NCBI GenBank assembly: GCA_028583415.1
Contig: CM053275.1
Location: 84,624,278-84,688,277, forward strand
DNA length: 64,000 bases
Direction: 5' to 3'
Source of the DNA: Protea cynaroides
Lineage: Eukaryota > Streptophyta > Magnoliopsida > Proteales > Proteaceae
Positions 12,832 through 24,244 of this stretch are shown one piece after another. How positions within the stretch are numbered: the stretch's first letter is position 1; each line of letters starts with the position of its first letter. The translations under genes were made by a program, and so were the position numbers. The notes under the pieces are model-generated. The model worked only from the letters and a program-made list of their open reading frames with translations, was not told the origin of the DNA and searched no databases.

Positions 12832-13062
12832 CCAAGTGGGTTGATAAATGACACACTTTTTTTTTATCAAATTGGGTGCAAACCCAACCTGGCCCAACTT
12901 ATTTAAGTCCAAAAGGAGTCAAATTCTACCCTTTCTTGCCTCTATATACATGTAAATAGACTTACTGCCTGAATATACTACCGTTGGATCGGCTCTGGAG
13001 ATTCAATCGATCGGTCCCTGATTGGTTGATCCGATCTTTAAACAAATACTTTTTTAAACTGT
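12832..13062. repeat. Left inverted arm of the 2.2-kb element
   Basis: Inverse counterpart of 14757-15029. It contains CCCAACTTATTTAAGTCC and ends near GATCCGATCTTTAAACAA. Confidence 0.65.
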
Positions 13063-13084
13063 GTCAACATCTAGAGTGCATGGT

Positions 13085-13400
13085 TGCCACATGTCAACTA
13101 TTTTCGGATTATTGGAATCCATTGTCAAATTTTTAGTTTCATGTTTTTGATATTGCGTTGTCAATGGTCATTGTGTGAAGAGTTCTCACACTTAATTTGT
13201 TATAAATTCCTAACTAAAATTTTATGTTTTTTTGTTTTTCATATTGCCTTGTCAATGATGATAGGATGAATAGTCTTCACATTTAATTTGTTATAAATTG
13301 CTATTTAAGCTTCGCATTTTATATAAACAAATTAAACATTTAAACTTATGTATAAATTTAAATTAGTTTGGACACGAGATCTAGCAAAATGCAAAAAAAC
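13085..13400 (+). repeat. Tandem unit of about 110 bp, shared inverted with 29870-30200
   Basis: Two imperfect copies of a unit containing CACATTTAATTTGTTATAAA and TATTGCCTTGTCAATGATGA lie in tandem. The inverse occurs at 29870-30200 (CAATTTATAACAAA, CATTGACAATGCAATAT). It may be a dispersed repeat that inserted in both places. No coding potential. Confidence 0.55.
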
Positions 13401-14756
13401 TATTAACTTGAGATATTGGAGAAAACTAAATGGGTAATATCTCTAGCCTTCTTCTCTCTTCATCCTTTCTTTTTTTTTTCTTTTTTTTTTCCTTGTTCCT
13501 CCCTATTTTTATTCAATCTAGTAGGTTTTTTCTATTTTTCCGCATAAATTTTCATGATAAACATAGGGATCTTCACATTCACATAGTACTAAGTTGGGAA
13601 ACAGAAATTGAAGGGTTTTTTTTTTAAACAGTTGAAACTTCTTGAATTTCAAATTTACATTTGCAATGGAAAATAGTAATAAAATTGTTTTTTTTTAATA
13701 GTTTCAATTTCTCAAATTGTTCAAAATTGAAGTTTTGGTTCCAACTCAAGATATAATGATGGCTTTGGATTACTCAGTTATAAAACATTAGTAAGAATGT
13801 AAATGGATAATCAGAAATATGAATTCAGATAGAATGGACCGGATTCAGATGTTTGTTCTTACTCAGATTGTTTTGTCTCTTTTTTTTTTTTTTTTTGTTT
13901 GGTCGTAGAAGAGAAGAAGTTATCCTGACATTAGGGTTTGGAGAATGGCTAACACCAAGACGAGAGATAACTTCTCACATTAGGGTTTGGAGGATAGCTA
14001 ATATCAAGAAGTGAGAAGAAGGCAACAAAAAGGAAAATCATAATCTCTTTCCAAAATTTCATTTTTCTTTATTACTTTAGTGGAAAAATTATGAATACCT
14101 CCCTCTGTTACCGTAACCAAGGTTTATCTTTTCTTAAATGGTAGTATTAACTTAAGAATAAATGTACAGATATACAAGAGATCCTCTTAAACTTCATTAA
14201 ATTTTAATGATCCACATTCTCTTGATGATAGAAAAATTAGTGGATAACTCAAGAGCAAAAAATCTCTCAGGAAAAGCATATGAAAATCTAAAATCAGATT
14301 AACGGAAATCATAGCAAGAGTGTAGGGCAGATATTGAGGATCTTCAATCTGAATAAGTTAAGATCTTTCAAACCATTCGAATGTGGTGTTCGCAAAGGAT
14401 CAACAAAAACCATTTTCGAAAATTGAAATCGAATCGGAAATCCTGAAAAGGATTAGTAAACTACGATGACACCAGTAAGCTAAGGGGTTTCCCCCCGGTT
14501 TTCTTCAGTGTTTTCAGAGTACGTACGTGTAATTCAAAATGTTTTCCACCCTTTAATATTAGTAGTGGAACTCATCATGAAATTCTTGTTTCTTTCTTTT
14601 GCTTTTGAATCAATACTTGGAGTTGGTTCCTCTTGATTCTTGATATATTCTAATGGCAGTGGTGGATCGGTGGTGATCGTTATTGTAGGATAGCTTTTTT
14701 CGGTGGTGGATTAATTCATTGAGAATGACGGAGTTCTGATCAGAGCAGAAGTTGAT

Positions 14757-15029
14757 ATAGTTTAAAAATATACTTGTTTAAAGGATCGGATCAGTCGATC
14801 AGGCACCGATTGGATTTCGGGGCCGTCCAATCACAAGCACAGAAATAGGTATTAACAAAAAAAAAATCAGATTGTTGGTAACATATTCAGGCAATAGGAC
14901 TATCTATATGCATATAGGGGCAACAAAGATCAGAATTTGGTTCATTTTGGACTTAAATAAGTTGGGCCTGATTGGGTTTCGACTGGATCCGATTTGATTA
15001 AAAAAGTGTCAATTTCTCAACTCATTTGG
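14757..15029. repeat. Right inverted arm of the 2.2-kb element
   Basis: Inverse of 12832-13062, with an extra segment around 14815-14880 absent from the left arm. It contains GGACTTAAATAAGTTGGGCC and ends CAACTCATTTGG. Confidence 0.65.
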
Positions 15030-15429
15030 ACTAAAGTTCTCTTTGGTATGTGTTATAGAATTAATTATATAATATATTATGACATAAGTTGTTGTTTGGT
15101 ATGATTTATGATATTTATTTATATTTAAAATAAATTGATATTGTAAGCACCTCATTTTTGCCACCCTCGGCATAAGTGAACCAATATGGCAAGTTTCTGA
15201 CCTTTAACCCAAAAATTTGTGATTTTTCACTGATTCCCACAGCAGGGTCATGGGCTATTATCTGCATAGATGCATATGTCATAGAATTATCTTCGAAACG
15301 AGACCAGAATTGCTCAATTCCGGTATCAAATGAGGAAGATATGACCATTTTAGTTAGATGATACATATAAGGGAGGTTTCTGAAATTATTATAAATAATC
15401 TCAGGGGCCTTCATGCAAATTATCCTAAG

Positions 15430-16075
15430 TCGGATCGTTTGAATTTCAAATCATCATATCTTGATCATCCGACATCGGATTCAGATGATTCCAAGACCAT
15501 TATTCTTCATTCATGATGTTCTACAAAGTGGACGTAAAAAATCCCGGGTAGAAGTCACCAGTGAGTCCCATGCAAACTTGCATGCAAAATGATCGTTAGA
15601 ACTTCAAAGCTTCATATCTTTCCCATTCTACATCGGATTCAGATGATTCCAAGACCATTATTCTTCATTCATGATGTTCTACAAAGTAGACGTAAAAAAT
15701 CCCTGGTAGAAGTCACCAGTGGGTCCCATACAAACTTGCATGCAAAATGATCGTTAGAACTTCAAAGCTTCATATCTTTCCCGTTCTACATCGGATTCAG
15801 ATGATTCCAAAACCATTATTCTTCATTCATGATGTTCTACAAAGTGGACTTAAAAATCCCGGGTAGAAGTCACCAGTGGGTCCCATGTAAACTTGCATGC
15901 AAAATGATCGTTAAAACTTCAAAGCTTCATATCTTTTCCGTTCTACATCGGATTCAGGTGATTCCAGTCTCATTATGTTCCATTTTTAGTGCTCTTCAAA
16001 GTGAACGTAAAATATTTGCAGTAGAAGCCTCCGAAGGATCTCATGCAGAATGATCAATCAAATTATCGATAATTG
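15430..16075 (+). repeat. 158-bp tandem repeat inside the giant LTR (about 4 units)
   Basis: Units start at about 15473, 15631, 15789 and 15946 with CATCGGATTCAGATGATTCC, and each contains ATGATGTTCTACAAAGTGGA and a CCCGGGTAGAAGTCACCAG segment; the last unit is diverged. The homologous region in the other LTR (about 51800-52400) has a comparable number of units. Confidence 0.9.
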
Positions 16076-16402
16076 GTCCGCTTAAACTTAAAAAATTCAT
16101 AAGTTGACCATTTTACTTCCAAATGAGGTGATTCAAGTTCTTATATTCCTCATTTTTAATGTTCTACAAAATGAATGCAAAAATTTTGGAATAGAGGCCA
16201 TCGGAAAATTTCATGCGGGATAACAACAGAAATGACCCGTGAAATGACAAGGGGGGAAAACCCAGTTAATTTCAATCAGTCCAGTCAACTCAGTTCAAAC
16301 CAGTTTTGGTCCAACCTAGCTCAACCCATATCGGTTGTCAACCTAAGTCGGTCTCAACCCATTTCGAATCGGTTCATCTATGTGCATAATATATATTTTT
16401 TT

Positions 16403-16438
<36 letters not shown>

Positions 16439-16487
16439 ATAATATATATGTATGTATGTATATAATATATATTATTATATGTAAATG

Positions 16488-17480
16488 ATAATCCAAAAGA
16501 TTTTGAGAAAAAAAAAAGAAAGAGGGAGAGAGGAAAAACGTGACTCTTTCTAAGAGAATCCAAAGGATTTTGTTGGAGAAAAAAAAAAGGAAAGAGGGGA
16601 GAGAAAAAAACGTGGAAGAGAATGGGGATTTCGATTTTGGGTTAAATCCAAAAGATTTTGAGAAAAAAAAAAGTAAAGAGGGAGAGAGGAAAACGTGACT
16701 CTTTCTAAGAGAATCCAAAGGATTTTGTTGGAGAAAAAAAAGGAAAGAGGGGAGAGAAAAAACGTGGAAAAGAATGGGGATTTCGATTTTGGGGATAAAT
16801 CCAAAAGATTTTGAGAAAAAAAAAGAAAAGAAGGGAGAGGAAAAATGTGACTCTTTCTAAGAGAATCCAAAGGATTTTGTTGGAGAAAAAAAAGGAAAGA
16901 GGGGAGAGAAAAAACGTGGAAAAGAATGGGGATTTCGATTTTGGGGATAAATCCAAAAGATTTTGTGAAAAAAAAGGAAAAGGGAGAGAGGAAAAACGTA
17001 ACTCTTTCTAAGAGAATCCAAGGGATTTTGTAGGAGAAAAAAAAAAGGAAAGAAGAAAGAGAAAACGTGGGGGTTTTTAGGAGGGAAAGTTTTAGGGAAG
17101 AAAGGAAAGAAAAAAGAAAAAAAAAAAGGAGAGGATTTAGGGTTTCTAGATTGTTTTTTTAAGGGAAAGAGGGAGAAGATAAAAGGGACGTGAGAGAGAA
17201 GAAAGGGACTTTTCCAAAGAGAAAAAAAAAAGGGAAAGATGAAGAAAAACGTAAAAGGCTTTTGAGCTAAGTTTTGGGAGAAAAGTAAGGGAAGAGGAGA
17301 GAAAAAAAAGGGGGAAAGAAAAAAAAAAAACGTGAAAGACTGCTCACGTTTTTGGGAGAAAAAGAAGGGAAGAAAAGAGAAAAAAAAGGGGAAAAAAAAA
17401 ACGTGAAAGGTTCCTCACGTTTTTGGGAGAAAAAGAAGGGAAGAAGAGAGAAAAAAAGGAGGAAACGTGGGCTTTCTTAG
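16488..17480 (+). repeat. A-rich tandem array with repeated ACGTG cores
   Basis: Units of about 150 bp start AATCCAAAAGATTTTG, each made of two half-units of form GAGAAAAAAAAGGAAAGAGG...AAACGTG, for about four units to 17060, then a looser series to 17480. ACGTG, the core of plant G-box/ABRE sites, appears at least ten times. The equivalent stretch of the other LTR is 52850-53760. The complementary strand gives Ser/Pro/Phe-rich open frames that are artefacts of the repeat. Confidence 0.85.
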
Positions 17481-18336
17481 GGGGGTTCGGTTTTGGGAAT
17501 CCGAAAGCTAAAGAAAGCTGAAGAGAGGAGAAGAAGAAGAGCGAAGGTTCGGGGGGATCTGCAAACCGGGTAAACCCTCTCCTCTTTCATTTTTTTTATT
17601 ATCAATACCACCATTCACTTACCCGATTCGGTGTACCCTTTGTAACATCATATCACTCCGCAGCCATTATCCCAACTCGCTACTCCATATCCATTGCAAT
17701 CCCCCTTGATCCGTAAATTTATCACCTAATCTTCTCTCCCATGAAATTGAGTTTTTGGATGATTATTTTTGTTTGATCATATGATGCCATGAAATGGTCA
17801 TATGAATTGAGTCATTGATGTTAATCTGATGAGGATGTAATTTGAGCCATTGATATTGAATGAATTTTAATTTGATCAATTGTGAGCCATATGATTCGAA
17901 GTTTTAAGGTGATTGATCTAGCCTTTGATTTAGATTTTCCTTAAGTGATTAATCATGACCTCTGATTATGAATTTTTATGAGATAAAATTTGGCCATCGA
18001 TCTCGGATGTTTTAATGATAAAATCGGGTCATTGATCTTGGATGTTTGAATTAACAAATCTGGACCATTGATTTTAGATATATTGATGCTTGATCCAAAC
18101 CAATGGATCTTCATTATGAGCGTCTTAAATGAATCTGAATCGTCGGATCTTCACTATGAATGTTTCAAATGCATCTAAACCATTAGATTATCATCATGAT
18201 TGATTTCAAAGCATCTGAACGGTTAGATTACCATTAATGGTGATTTATACCATTGAATTTTTCATCATGAGTTTTTTTTTAGATACACTGCCATGTTTGA
18301 ATGCTCATTGCCATAGTTGGAAGCTTATTGCCAAAA

Positions 18337-19052
18337 TTAGGGTAGAAAACCCTAAAATGGAAAGAAAGTAACATTTAGGGTAGAAAACCCTAAAAAATAG
18401 AAAGAAAATAATAATTAGGGTAGAAAACCCTAAAATGGAAAGAAAGTAACATTTAGGGTAGAAAACCCTAAGATGGAAAGAAAATAATAATTAGGGTAGA
18501 AAACCCTAAAATGGAAAGAAAGTAACATTTAGGGTAGAAAACCCTAAGATGGAAATAAAATAATAATTAGGGTAGAAAACACTAAAATGGAAAGAAAGTA
18601 ACATTTAGGGTAGAAAATCCTAAGATGGAAATAAAATAATAATTAGGGTAGAAAACCCTAAAATGGAAAGAAAGTAACATTTAGGGTAGAAAACCCTAAG
18701 ATGGAAAGAAAATAATAATTAGGGTAGAAAACCCTAAAATGGAAAGAAAGTAACATTTAGGGTAGAAAATCCTAAAATGGAAAGAAAATAATAATTAGGG
18801 TAGAAAACCCTAAAATGGAAAGAATGTAACAATTAGGGTAGAAAATCCTAAAAAATGGAAATAAAATAACAATTAGGATAGAAAACCTTAAAATGGAAAG
18901 AAAGTAACATTTAGGGTAGAAAACCCTAAAAAATGGAAATAAAATAATAATTAGGGTAGAAAACCCTAAAATGGAAAGAAAGTAACATTTAGGGTAGAAA
19001 ACCCTAAAAAAATGGAAATAAAATAATAATTAGGGTAGAAAACCCTAAATAT
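18337..19052 (+). repeat. 37-bp tandem array of telo-box-like palindromes (19 units)
   Basis: Nineteen copies of TTAGGGTAGAAAACCCTAA (some with one change) at about 37-bp spacing, separated alternately by AATGGAAAGAAAGTAACA and by AATAATAA-type linkers, so a higher-order period of about 74 bp exists. Each copy is an inverted repeat whose arm AAACCCTAA equals the plant telo-box. The homologous LTR at 54985-55200 holds only about six degraded units. Confidence 0.95.
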
Positions 19053-19619
19053 GAAAAGAAATAGCAATTAGGATCTTGCCATACTTAGAAGATAGCATAC
19101 TAGATCATGCCACATAGGCTCTTGCCTTATTTGGAATACATGCTATATTTGAAAGATTTTTAAACAATCTTACTAAATGTGAATTTCTTGCCATAAATGT
19201 TTTATGTGCCATATTTAGATAGAATATTCTACTTTTTGACAATAACTTATTTCATGCAACACCCTAGTCAAACTGCCATATCTGCACACTTCTAGAAGAC
19301 AATCTAGGCATGGGGACGTGCATTTAGGCACCCACATTCTTGGGAAGGGCATAATGGAAATTATAAAACCTTAATAAAGAAAGAGAATTCTTTGCCAAAT
19401 TTTTCAAAATTAGAATTCAGGATAAAAAGGGTAATTTATGACGATTTGCCCCTCAGCAAACCCTAAACCTAGAATAGGTTCTAAACCCTAAACCTAGAAT
19501 AGGTTCTCAATCATTAACCTAGAACAGGTTATCCAGCCCGAACTACACGGATTCTGATTCCTAGGGCAAATCCTAGGATACGTAGACTATTTGGGAGAAA
19601 CCCAAATTCGGATCCACAA

Positions 19620-19810
19620 TTTAGTCCACTTGGATTATCCATAGATCCACTAGGATATCCCTCATATTTTAACCCAAAAAGGGGTTATCCAAACCTTAGT
19701 CCACTTGGACTATCCATAGATCCACTAGGATATTATCCACATTCTAACCCAAATAGGGTTATTCTTAGATCCACTAGGACTATCTATCAGTCCACATGGA
19801 CTATCCAGAT
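19620..19810 (+). repeat. Short tandem repeat near the LTR 3' end
   Basis: Two to three units of about 80 bp built from TAGTCCACTTGGATTATCC and TAGATCCACTAGGATAT. They are absent from the homologous LTR at 51432-56201, which has a different 72-bp array at 55245-55450. Confidence 0.75.
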
Positions 19811-20448
19811 CCTAACCCATAGGATTTCTCAACCATTCAAGCATAAATTTCAAATTGAACAATGAACTTAATCATGCACAAGCATAAATCACATCCATAA
19901 ACTTTAATCACACCTGAACTACGATGGTGAACCTGATTTTCGGAATAACTCTGTGATACGTAGGCAATCTGATGGATACAGATTCGGTTCAATGATATCA
20001 AACCACTTGGTTTGATTTGGTTTAACAAATATAGTCTAGCATAGGAAAGGTATATGAGATCGATTTCGATCGGGCGGTTTGGGTGCCTAATCCCTTCCCA
20101 TAACCGTAACCTGACACTTACCCAATCTCTGATGGACCAGAAATCCAATCTAAGGGTCATGAGTCAATCGAAGTCTTACCTTGGGGTGAGATTTCACATT
20201 TCTAAGGTCCTAGACCTAAATCTAGGTGGCAACTTCTAAAGATTTCCATCTTTGTCCTCACAGATATAATCTAGAATCTACAAATGGGTTAGAAGATTTT
20301 TATCATTATTGTCATAATCTATTATTACTTCTCTGTGTCTAGTGATATCAAATGGTTATTATTTACGATTAAAAATTAATTTTTAAAAATGATTTTTCAT
20401 AAATAACTCATAAACCTAAATATAAACTATACCAAAGAGAACCTAAGG

Positions 20449-20725
20449 CTATCAATTGGTACAGTATCGGCAATCTGGTACAATACCAGAAAAAAAAAGC
20501 CTTACCATTTCCATACCGAATAAGAATACGGTACCAAAACTTGAACCATGTTGGTACAGGATCGGTATGGTTTTTAACTGGTATAGTCTACGGTTTTTAA
20601 ATGGTATGAAAACGTATGGTTTTGGATTCGGTACAAACTTCGGTTTCTACTTCAGTACAAAATATGATTCTTATTTGGTATAAAAGATGGTTCTAACTGA
20701 TTTGGTGCCATCTCGATCATTTGTG
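20449..20725 (+). repeat. GGTACGGTA-rich palindromic MITE, copy C
   Basis: Same order of motifs as the copy at 11484-11935: TATCAATTGGTACAGTATCG, AAAGCCTTACCATTTCC, AAAACTTGAACCATG, GGTTTTTAACTGGTATAGTC, then GGTGCCATCTC. Non-coding. Its right edge is cut by the solo LTR at 20737. Confidence 0.65.
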
Positions 20726-20736
20726 ATATATATACG

Positions 20737-21617
20737 TGTTGTCGCTGGATTTTGCCTGATGCCTAAGAAGATGACACCTGTAACAAGGAATTAAGGCACG
20801 CAGTGAGGTGGTCGGGTTTAACCTTGTGACCACTCCAATGCTTAAGTCAGTATAGGATCAGGACAAGTAGAAAAAATTTATAAGTAAAATATCTAAATTC
20901 CTAATAGAGTGGGGCTAAAGTGCTCTGTTTATGAAGAGGGTAACCGCAGAGTGAAAGCGTAAGCTAGGAGATGGATCACTAGAGCATACCTTATGCCTTG
21001 GTTTCTTCTCGTATTTATAGCAAGGGTGTAAAGCTAGGTATAGCCTTTTTCCTACCTTCTTGGGCTATAACTTGTGGTCAGATTCAATTGTCCACTTGTC
21101 TTGTTCAGGTTGGTAGACCAGGTCGGCTTGTCTAGGTTGGTAGACCAGGTTGGCTTGTCTAGTCCGAGGGGTCAGTAGCCGAGCTACCCCGCTCTATGCC
21201 TCAAGCTTGGAGGCTAGTTAGTGAGTTTTGGTCCAATGAGGATAGAACTATCCTTTGCAGAACCCTTCTACGGCACCCCCCACATTTTGGTAAGACAATC
21301 AACCTAATTATGTTGTTGTCACATGTTCTCACAGCATTGGTAGCCCTATTGACAGCCTAACCTCCAGTCCTCGTACTCATTACTCGTAACCCTCCTCTTA
21401 CCGAACAAGGGTACGACACATTTCTGCCCTTCATTGGCCTAGGGGTCGGCAGCCCTTTCTCATTGGCGATCAGGTTGGCTCCACAATGGTCAATTGATCC
21501 TTTCCTTGAGCACCACGTGTCTCCCCTCGATCGATGACATATGGCCGGCCCCACTACATATGTTGACTAGTCCACGCGTACGTACCAAATTAATCTTGAC
21601 ATATTTTACCCATATCA
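20737..21617 (-). mobile_element. Solo LTR, 881 bp, separate family
   Basis: Bounded by TGTTGTCGCTGGATTTTGCC and TTTTACCCATATCA (plus-strand view, TG...CA), with flanks ATACG and GTACG (one mismatch) as probable target duplication. On the minus strand a TATA-like CTATAAATAC (near 21015) lies upstream of a plausible start region, so the LTR most likely reads leftward. No coding or primer-binding sequence is attached. Family assignment (copia or gypsy) cannot be made from the LTR alone. Confidence 0.72.
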
Positions 21618-22862
21618 GTACGTACCGTTGTTCTTCATCTGGAGAAGCTTCCTAGTCTTATTTTCCTTCATTGTGTTAAGAAAACATAATCCAACAGTTT
21701 ACTTGATTCAAAATTCAAATGTTTGTAATCCAAATATTGAATACCTATTTTCCTTATTTCTTGGAGTTACAACTTCTGCAACAAACCAAGCCTTATCACA
21801 TTGTAACTCTCACATTTATATAAGGGTAATTGATACATACTACCCCTTTAGTTTACATCGATTCCATATACCTCCAAAATTTTACCGAACCCGTACTACC
21901 CTTTCACTTATACCACAATGACAAACTAGTCCAGCCATATGGTTTTGTGATGACATGTACAAGGTTGTAATCATATAATGGCCAAAATACCCTTGAGTGC
22001 TAGATGGAAAGTCTAAAATACCCTTTAACCCATTTTTTTTCCTTAAGCCCCCATTATCCTCCCACTATCAAAACAGAAGGAACTATCGAGTGTTGCTCCC
22101 CACTGAAAGAGAAGACTACTGAAAGCTAGGGTTTCCAATCGCATTGTTCCAGAGTGAAAGAGAAGCACTTCACAAAGAACGGTTTCCAATCGTTTTCCAA
22201 CATTTTGCTCCCAAGTGAAAGCTACTGTGTTTCTTCTTTAATTCTCATTCTTTTTTGTAGGTTTCAGTCATTTATTTCCTACAACTACAGGTTAGTTCCC
22301 TCTCTTACTCCTCTCCTCCATCTCTTTCTTCATACTCTGGTAACGATGTGAACGGCGGAGGGGTCTGGAGACGTCTCTGGTTTTCCCGTGATCTGGTTCC
22401 TTTCGCCTTCTCCTTCTTATTCAATCCATCTGGATTTCCCATTTTTCGATCTTGTTCCCTTCCACCTTCTCCTTCTTCCAAAGTCTGGTTTTTCTCTTTT
22501 GTAATCTGGTTTATCCCAACTCTGATCCGATGGTAAGAAAGCCACAGGCACAAAATAATCAACTCTACTGCCTAGTGCGATGTATCAAATGACTCTTTTG
22601 AAAAAAAATGAAAATGGATTTTGATCTTCTGTGGCTTTCTTCTCTCCCATAGTTCTGCAATTCATGATTTCGGCAGAATTTCTTGTATGTTCTTGTTCTA
22701 TTTTCTTTTGCTAGTCTGCAACTGGTTTATGGAAATGTAGAGCCGAGAGCGCTCATGGAGATTCATTCAGTTTGAGCTCTCTGCAACATGCTACTATTGA
22801 AGATCAATATTCAGAGGACTCCTTCACGATTTCCCCTGAGGAAACTCTAGTGGGTTTCATAC

Positions 22863-23247
22863 TGTTGGGTAGGTGTCTTGTATTCTGTAGGGTCCACACA
22901 ATTATAAGGGTAGTATTTGTATAAGGGTATGAGTCTATTACATGTATGGGGTAAACTTGTAATTGTGTGGGATTATGGTTTCTAGGTTTTCCTATTAATT
23001 GTCTCTATGTGGGAAAACCTAGGGAAGGCTGTAAAGGTTGTCAGATGATTCTACTCTGACAGTGGAGAGCTGAAGGCACTGTAAGGTTGACAGATGAAAT
23101 AAGTCTGTCAATAAGAGAATTCTGTAGACTGTTCTTGGAATTGAAGGAAGTCACTCTTTTCTCTGGTGGACGTAGTATCCCACGATGGGTGCTGAACCAC
23201 GTTAATTCTGTATGTTTTCTTCTTGTTTGCGTCTCTCAATCCTAACA
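22863..23247 (+). repeat. Left LTR of the 2.67-kb element
   Basis: TGTTGGGTAGGTGTC ... CTCAATCCTAACA, 385 bp, directly followed by AG and the primer-binding site. Confidence 0.9.
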
Positions 23248-23249
23248 AG

Positions 23250-23262
23250 TGGTATCATAACC
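23250..23262 (+). promoter_or_regulatory. Primer-binding site of the 2.67-kb element
   Basis: TGGTATCATAACC resembles the TGGTATCAGAGC complement of plant initiator methionine tRNA used by many copia elements, with a few changes. Confidence 0.7.
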
Positions 23263-23563
23263 AAGTTCAACGGATCGATCATTGATCTAGTAAAAGGAGG
23301 GAGCAGTACGCAAGATGAAGAAGAAGAAGAAAAAAAAAGTTAAGTTTTTTTTAAAAATTTTCTCTGATCTACAATTTTGAAAGGTATCATTACTAGAATT
23401 GAAAAAAAAAAAGGGTGGGATTGGAATCATTGGATTGGTTCCCACGGTGAAGGTCACAAGTTTGAGTTTTTTCTCTTTTTTGTTGAAACCGACAAGAGGT
23501 CGGTGAAAGAATTTGCAAAAAAAAAAAAGGTGAAGAGTGCGTTTCAATTCCAAAGAAGAGTTT

Positions 23564-24244
23564 ATGTTTCACATGGATTCGACGGAGATGGAGGTTTCGA
23601 GGGTTACGAAACCTGTTCAGATAGAAAGGAGATGCGAGAGGGAGCTTGCAAGCAGAAGAGTCAAGGAGTTATCGACGACTGCTATACCAATGTCGTCGGA
23701 GGAGATTCAGGCCAGAGATTCAAGCTCGATCATGGCAAAGCTTCCATTTGTTTCAAGGATATCGAGAATGGTTTTGCAAGGGGTGGAGATGCTGCAGCCT
23801 AATCCTTCGATGGTTGCACTGGAGGTGAAACATGCAATATCGCATGTTGGCTCTCTGCGATCTGTAATACGGGGACTTTTGACCAGCAGGAATGGATCGA
23901 TGGTTTCGCCGGAGGGTGTCTCTAATCATCTAGACCAGATGTTATCGCATGTGAAGGAGGTCTATGTTCCAGCGATCGGTGAGGTTCCATATATGGTAAC
24001 AAGGGATCTGGGGAATAATATGGGGATTCCTTGTATGGAAACCAAGGATCCAGCAGGATCGCAAAGATTTCAAAGACCTACTATGGCAGTAGGGATTGTT
24101 GTGACAGAGGAGCAAGGTGGGTTTTTTTATGATAGTCTCTTTGGTGAGTTGCAGGTGTTAGTGGCCACTTTGAGACCATTGGCTGAAGGTGCAGTGGTTG
24201 GCTGGAAGAAAGTGACTGTAGAGAGACGAGGAGAAGACCTGTGA
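23564..24244 (+). CDS. Unrecognised protein of the 2.67-kb LTR element
   Basis: The first ATG of the longest frame is at 23564 (MFHMDSTEMEV), giving 226 residues to a TGA at 24242-24244. The same frame stays open beyond that stop to 24541 (about 325 codons in total), so the TGA may be a decayed CGA. The protein lacks the copia GAG domain, a CCHC knuckle, protease, RT or integrase motifs. It is rich in Met, Ser, Val and Glu, with ELASRRVKELS and ISHVGSLRSVIRGLL stretches suggesting helices; the later part is Gly- and Met-rich. It may be a highly diverged gag, a captured host sequence, or accidental. A second overlapping frame (about 23377-23802) is weaker because it runs through A tracts. Confidence 0.45.
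   Translation: MFHMDSTEMEVSRVTKPVQIERRCERELASRRVKELSTTAIPMSSEEIQARDSSSIMAKLPFVSRISRMVLQGVEMLQPNPSMVALEVKHAISHVGSLRSVIRGLLTSRNGSMVSPEGVSNHLDQMLSHVKEVYVPAIGEVPYMVTRDLGNNMGIPCMETKDPAGSQRFQRPTMAVGIVVTEEQGGFFYDSLFGELQVLVATLRPLAEGAVVGWKKVTVERRGEDL

Larger units (their letters stand above)
12832..15029. mobile_element. 2.2-kb element with long terminal inverted repeats, no transposase seen
   Basis: The first about 230 bp and the inverse of the last about 270 bp align over their length. Shared phrases include CCAAGTGGGTTGATAAATG against CCAAATGAGTTGAGAAATT, GGCCCAACTTATTTAAGTCC, TATTGCCTGAATATGTTACC-like text and GATCCGATC-TTTAAACAA. The interior (13063-14756) is AT-rich and holds no recognisable transposase, so this is a non-autonomous foldback-like or MULE-like DNA element. 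No convincing target duplication was found at the edges, so the exact ends and superfamily are open. Confidence 0.6.
15142..20262 (+). mobile_element. Giant solo LTR (5121 bp) of a Tat-lineage gypsy family
   Basis: Begins TGTAAGCACCTCATTTTTGC and ends TTTGTCCTCACA (TG...CA), flanked by an exact 5-bp duplication GATAT at 15137-15141 and 20263-20267. The same LTR family starts the Tat element at 51432, where it is followed by a primer-binding site and gag-pol; here nothing internal remains. Internal landmarks in order are 158-bp tandem units (15430-16075), an A-rich ACGTG-containing array (16488-17480), a coding-free middle with 'CCATTGATCT' phrases (17750-18270), the 37-bp telo-box-like array (18337-19052), and 'CCACTTGGATTATCC' repeats (19620-19810). 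The last 200 bp (GGTCCTAGACC...TAGGTGGC) match the 3' end of the other LTR. Confidence 0.93.

Noticed and set aside
16374..17011. Ser/Phe/Pro-rich minus frames and Lys/Arg-rich plus frame in the giant LTR (and 52840-53812 in the other)
   Set aside because: Low-complexity readings of the A-rich tandem array; unit length is not preserved as codons.
18337..19052. Considered as a CRISPR-like array
   Set aside because: Repeats and spacers are both near-identical, the context is a plant LTR, and no cas genes exist; it is an ordinary tandem array.
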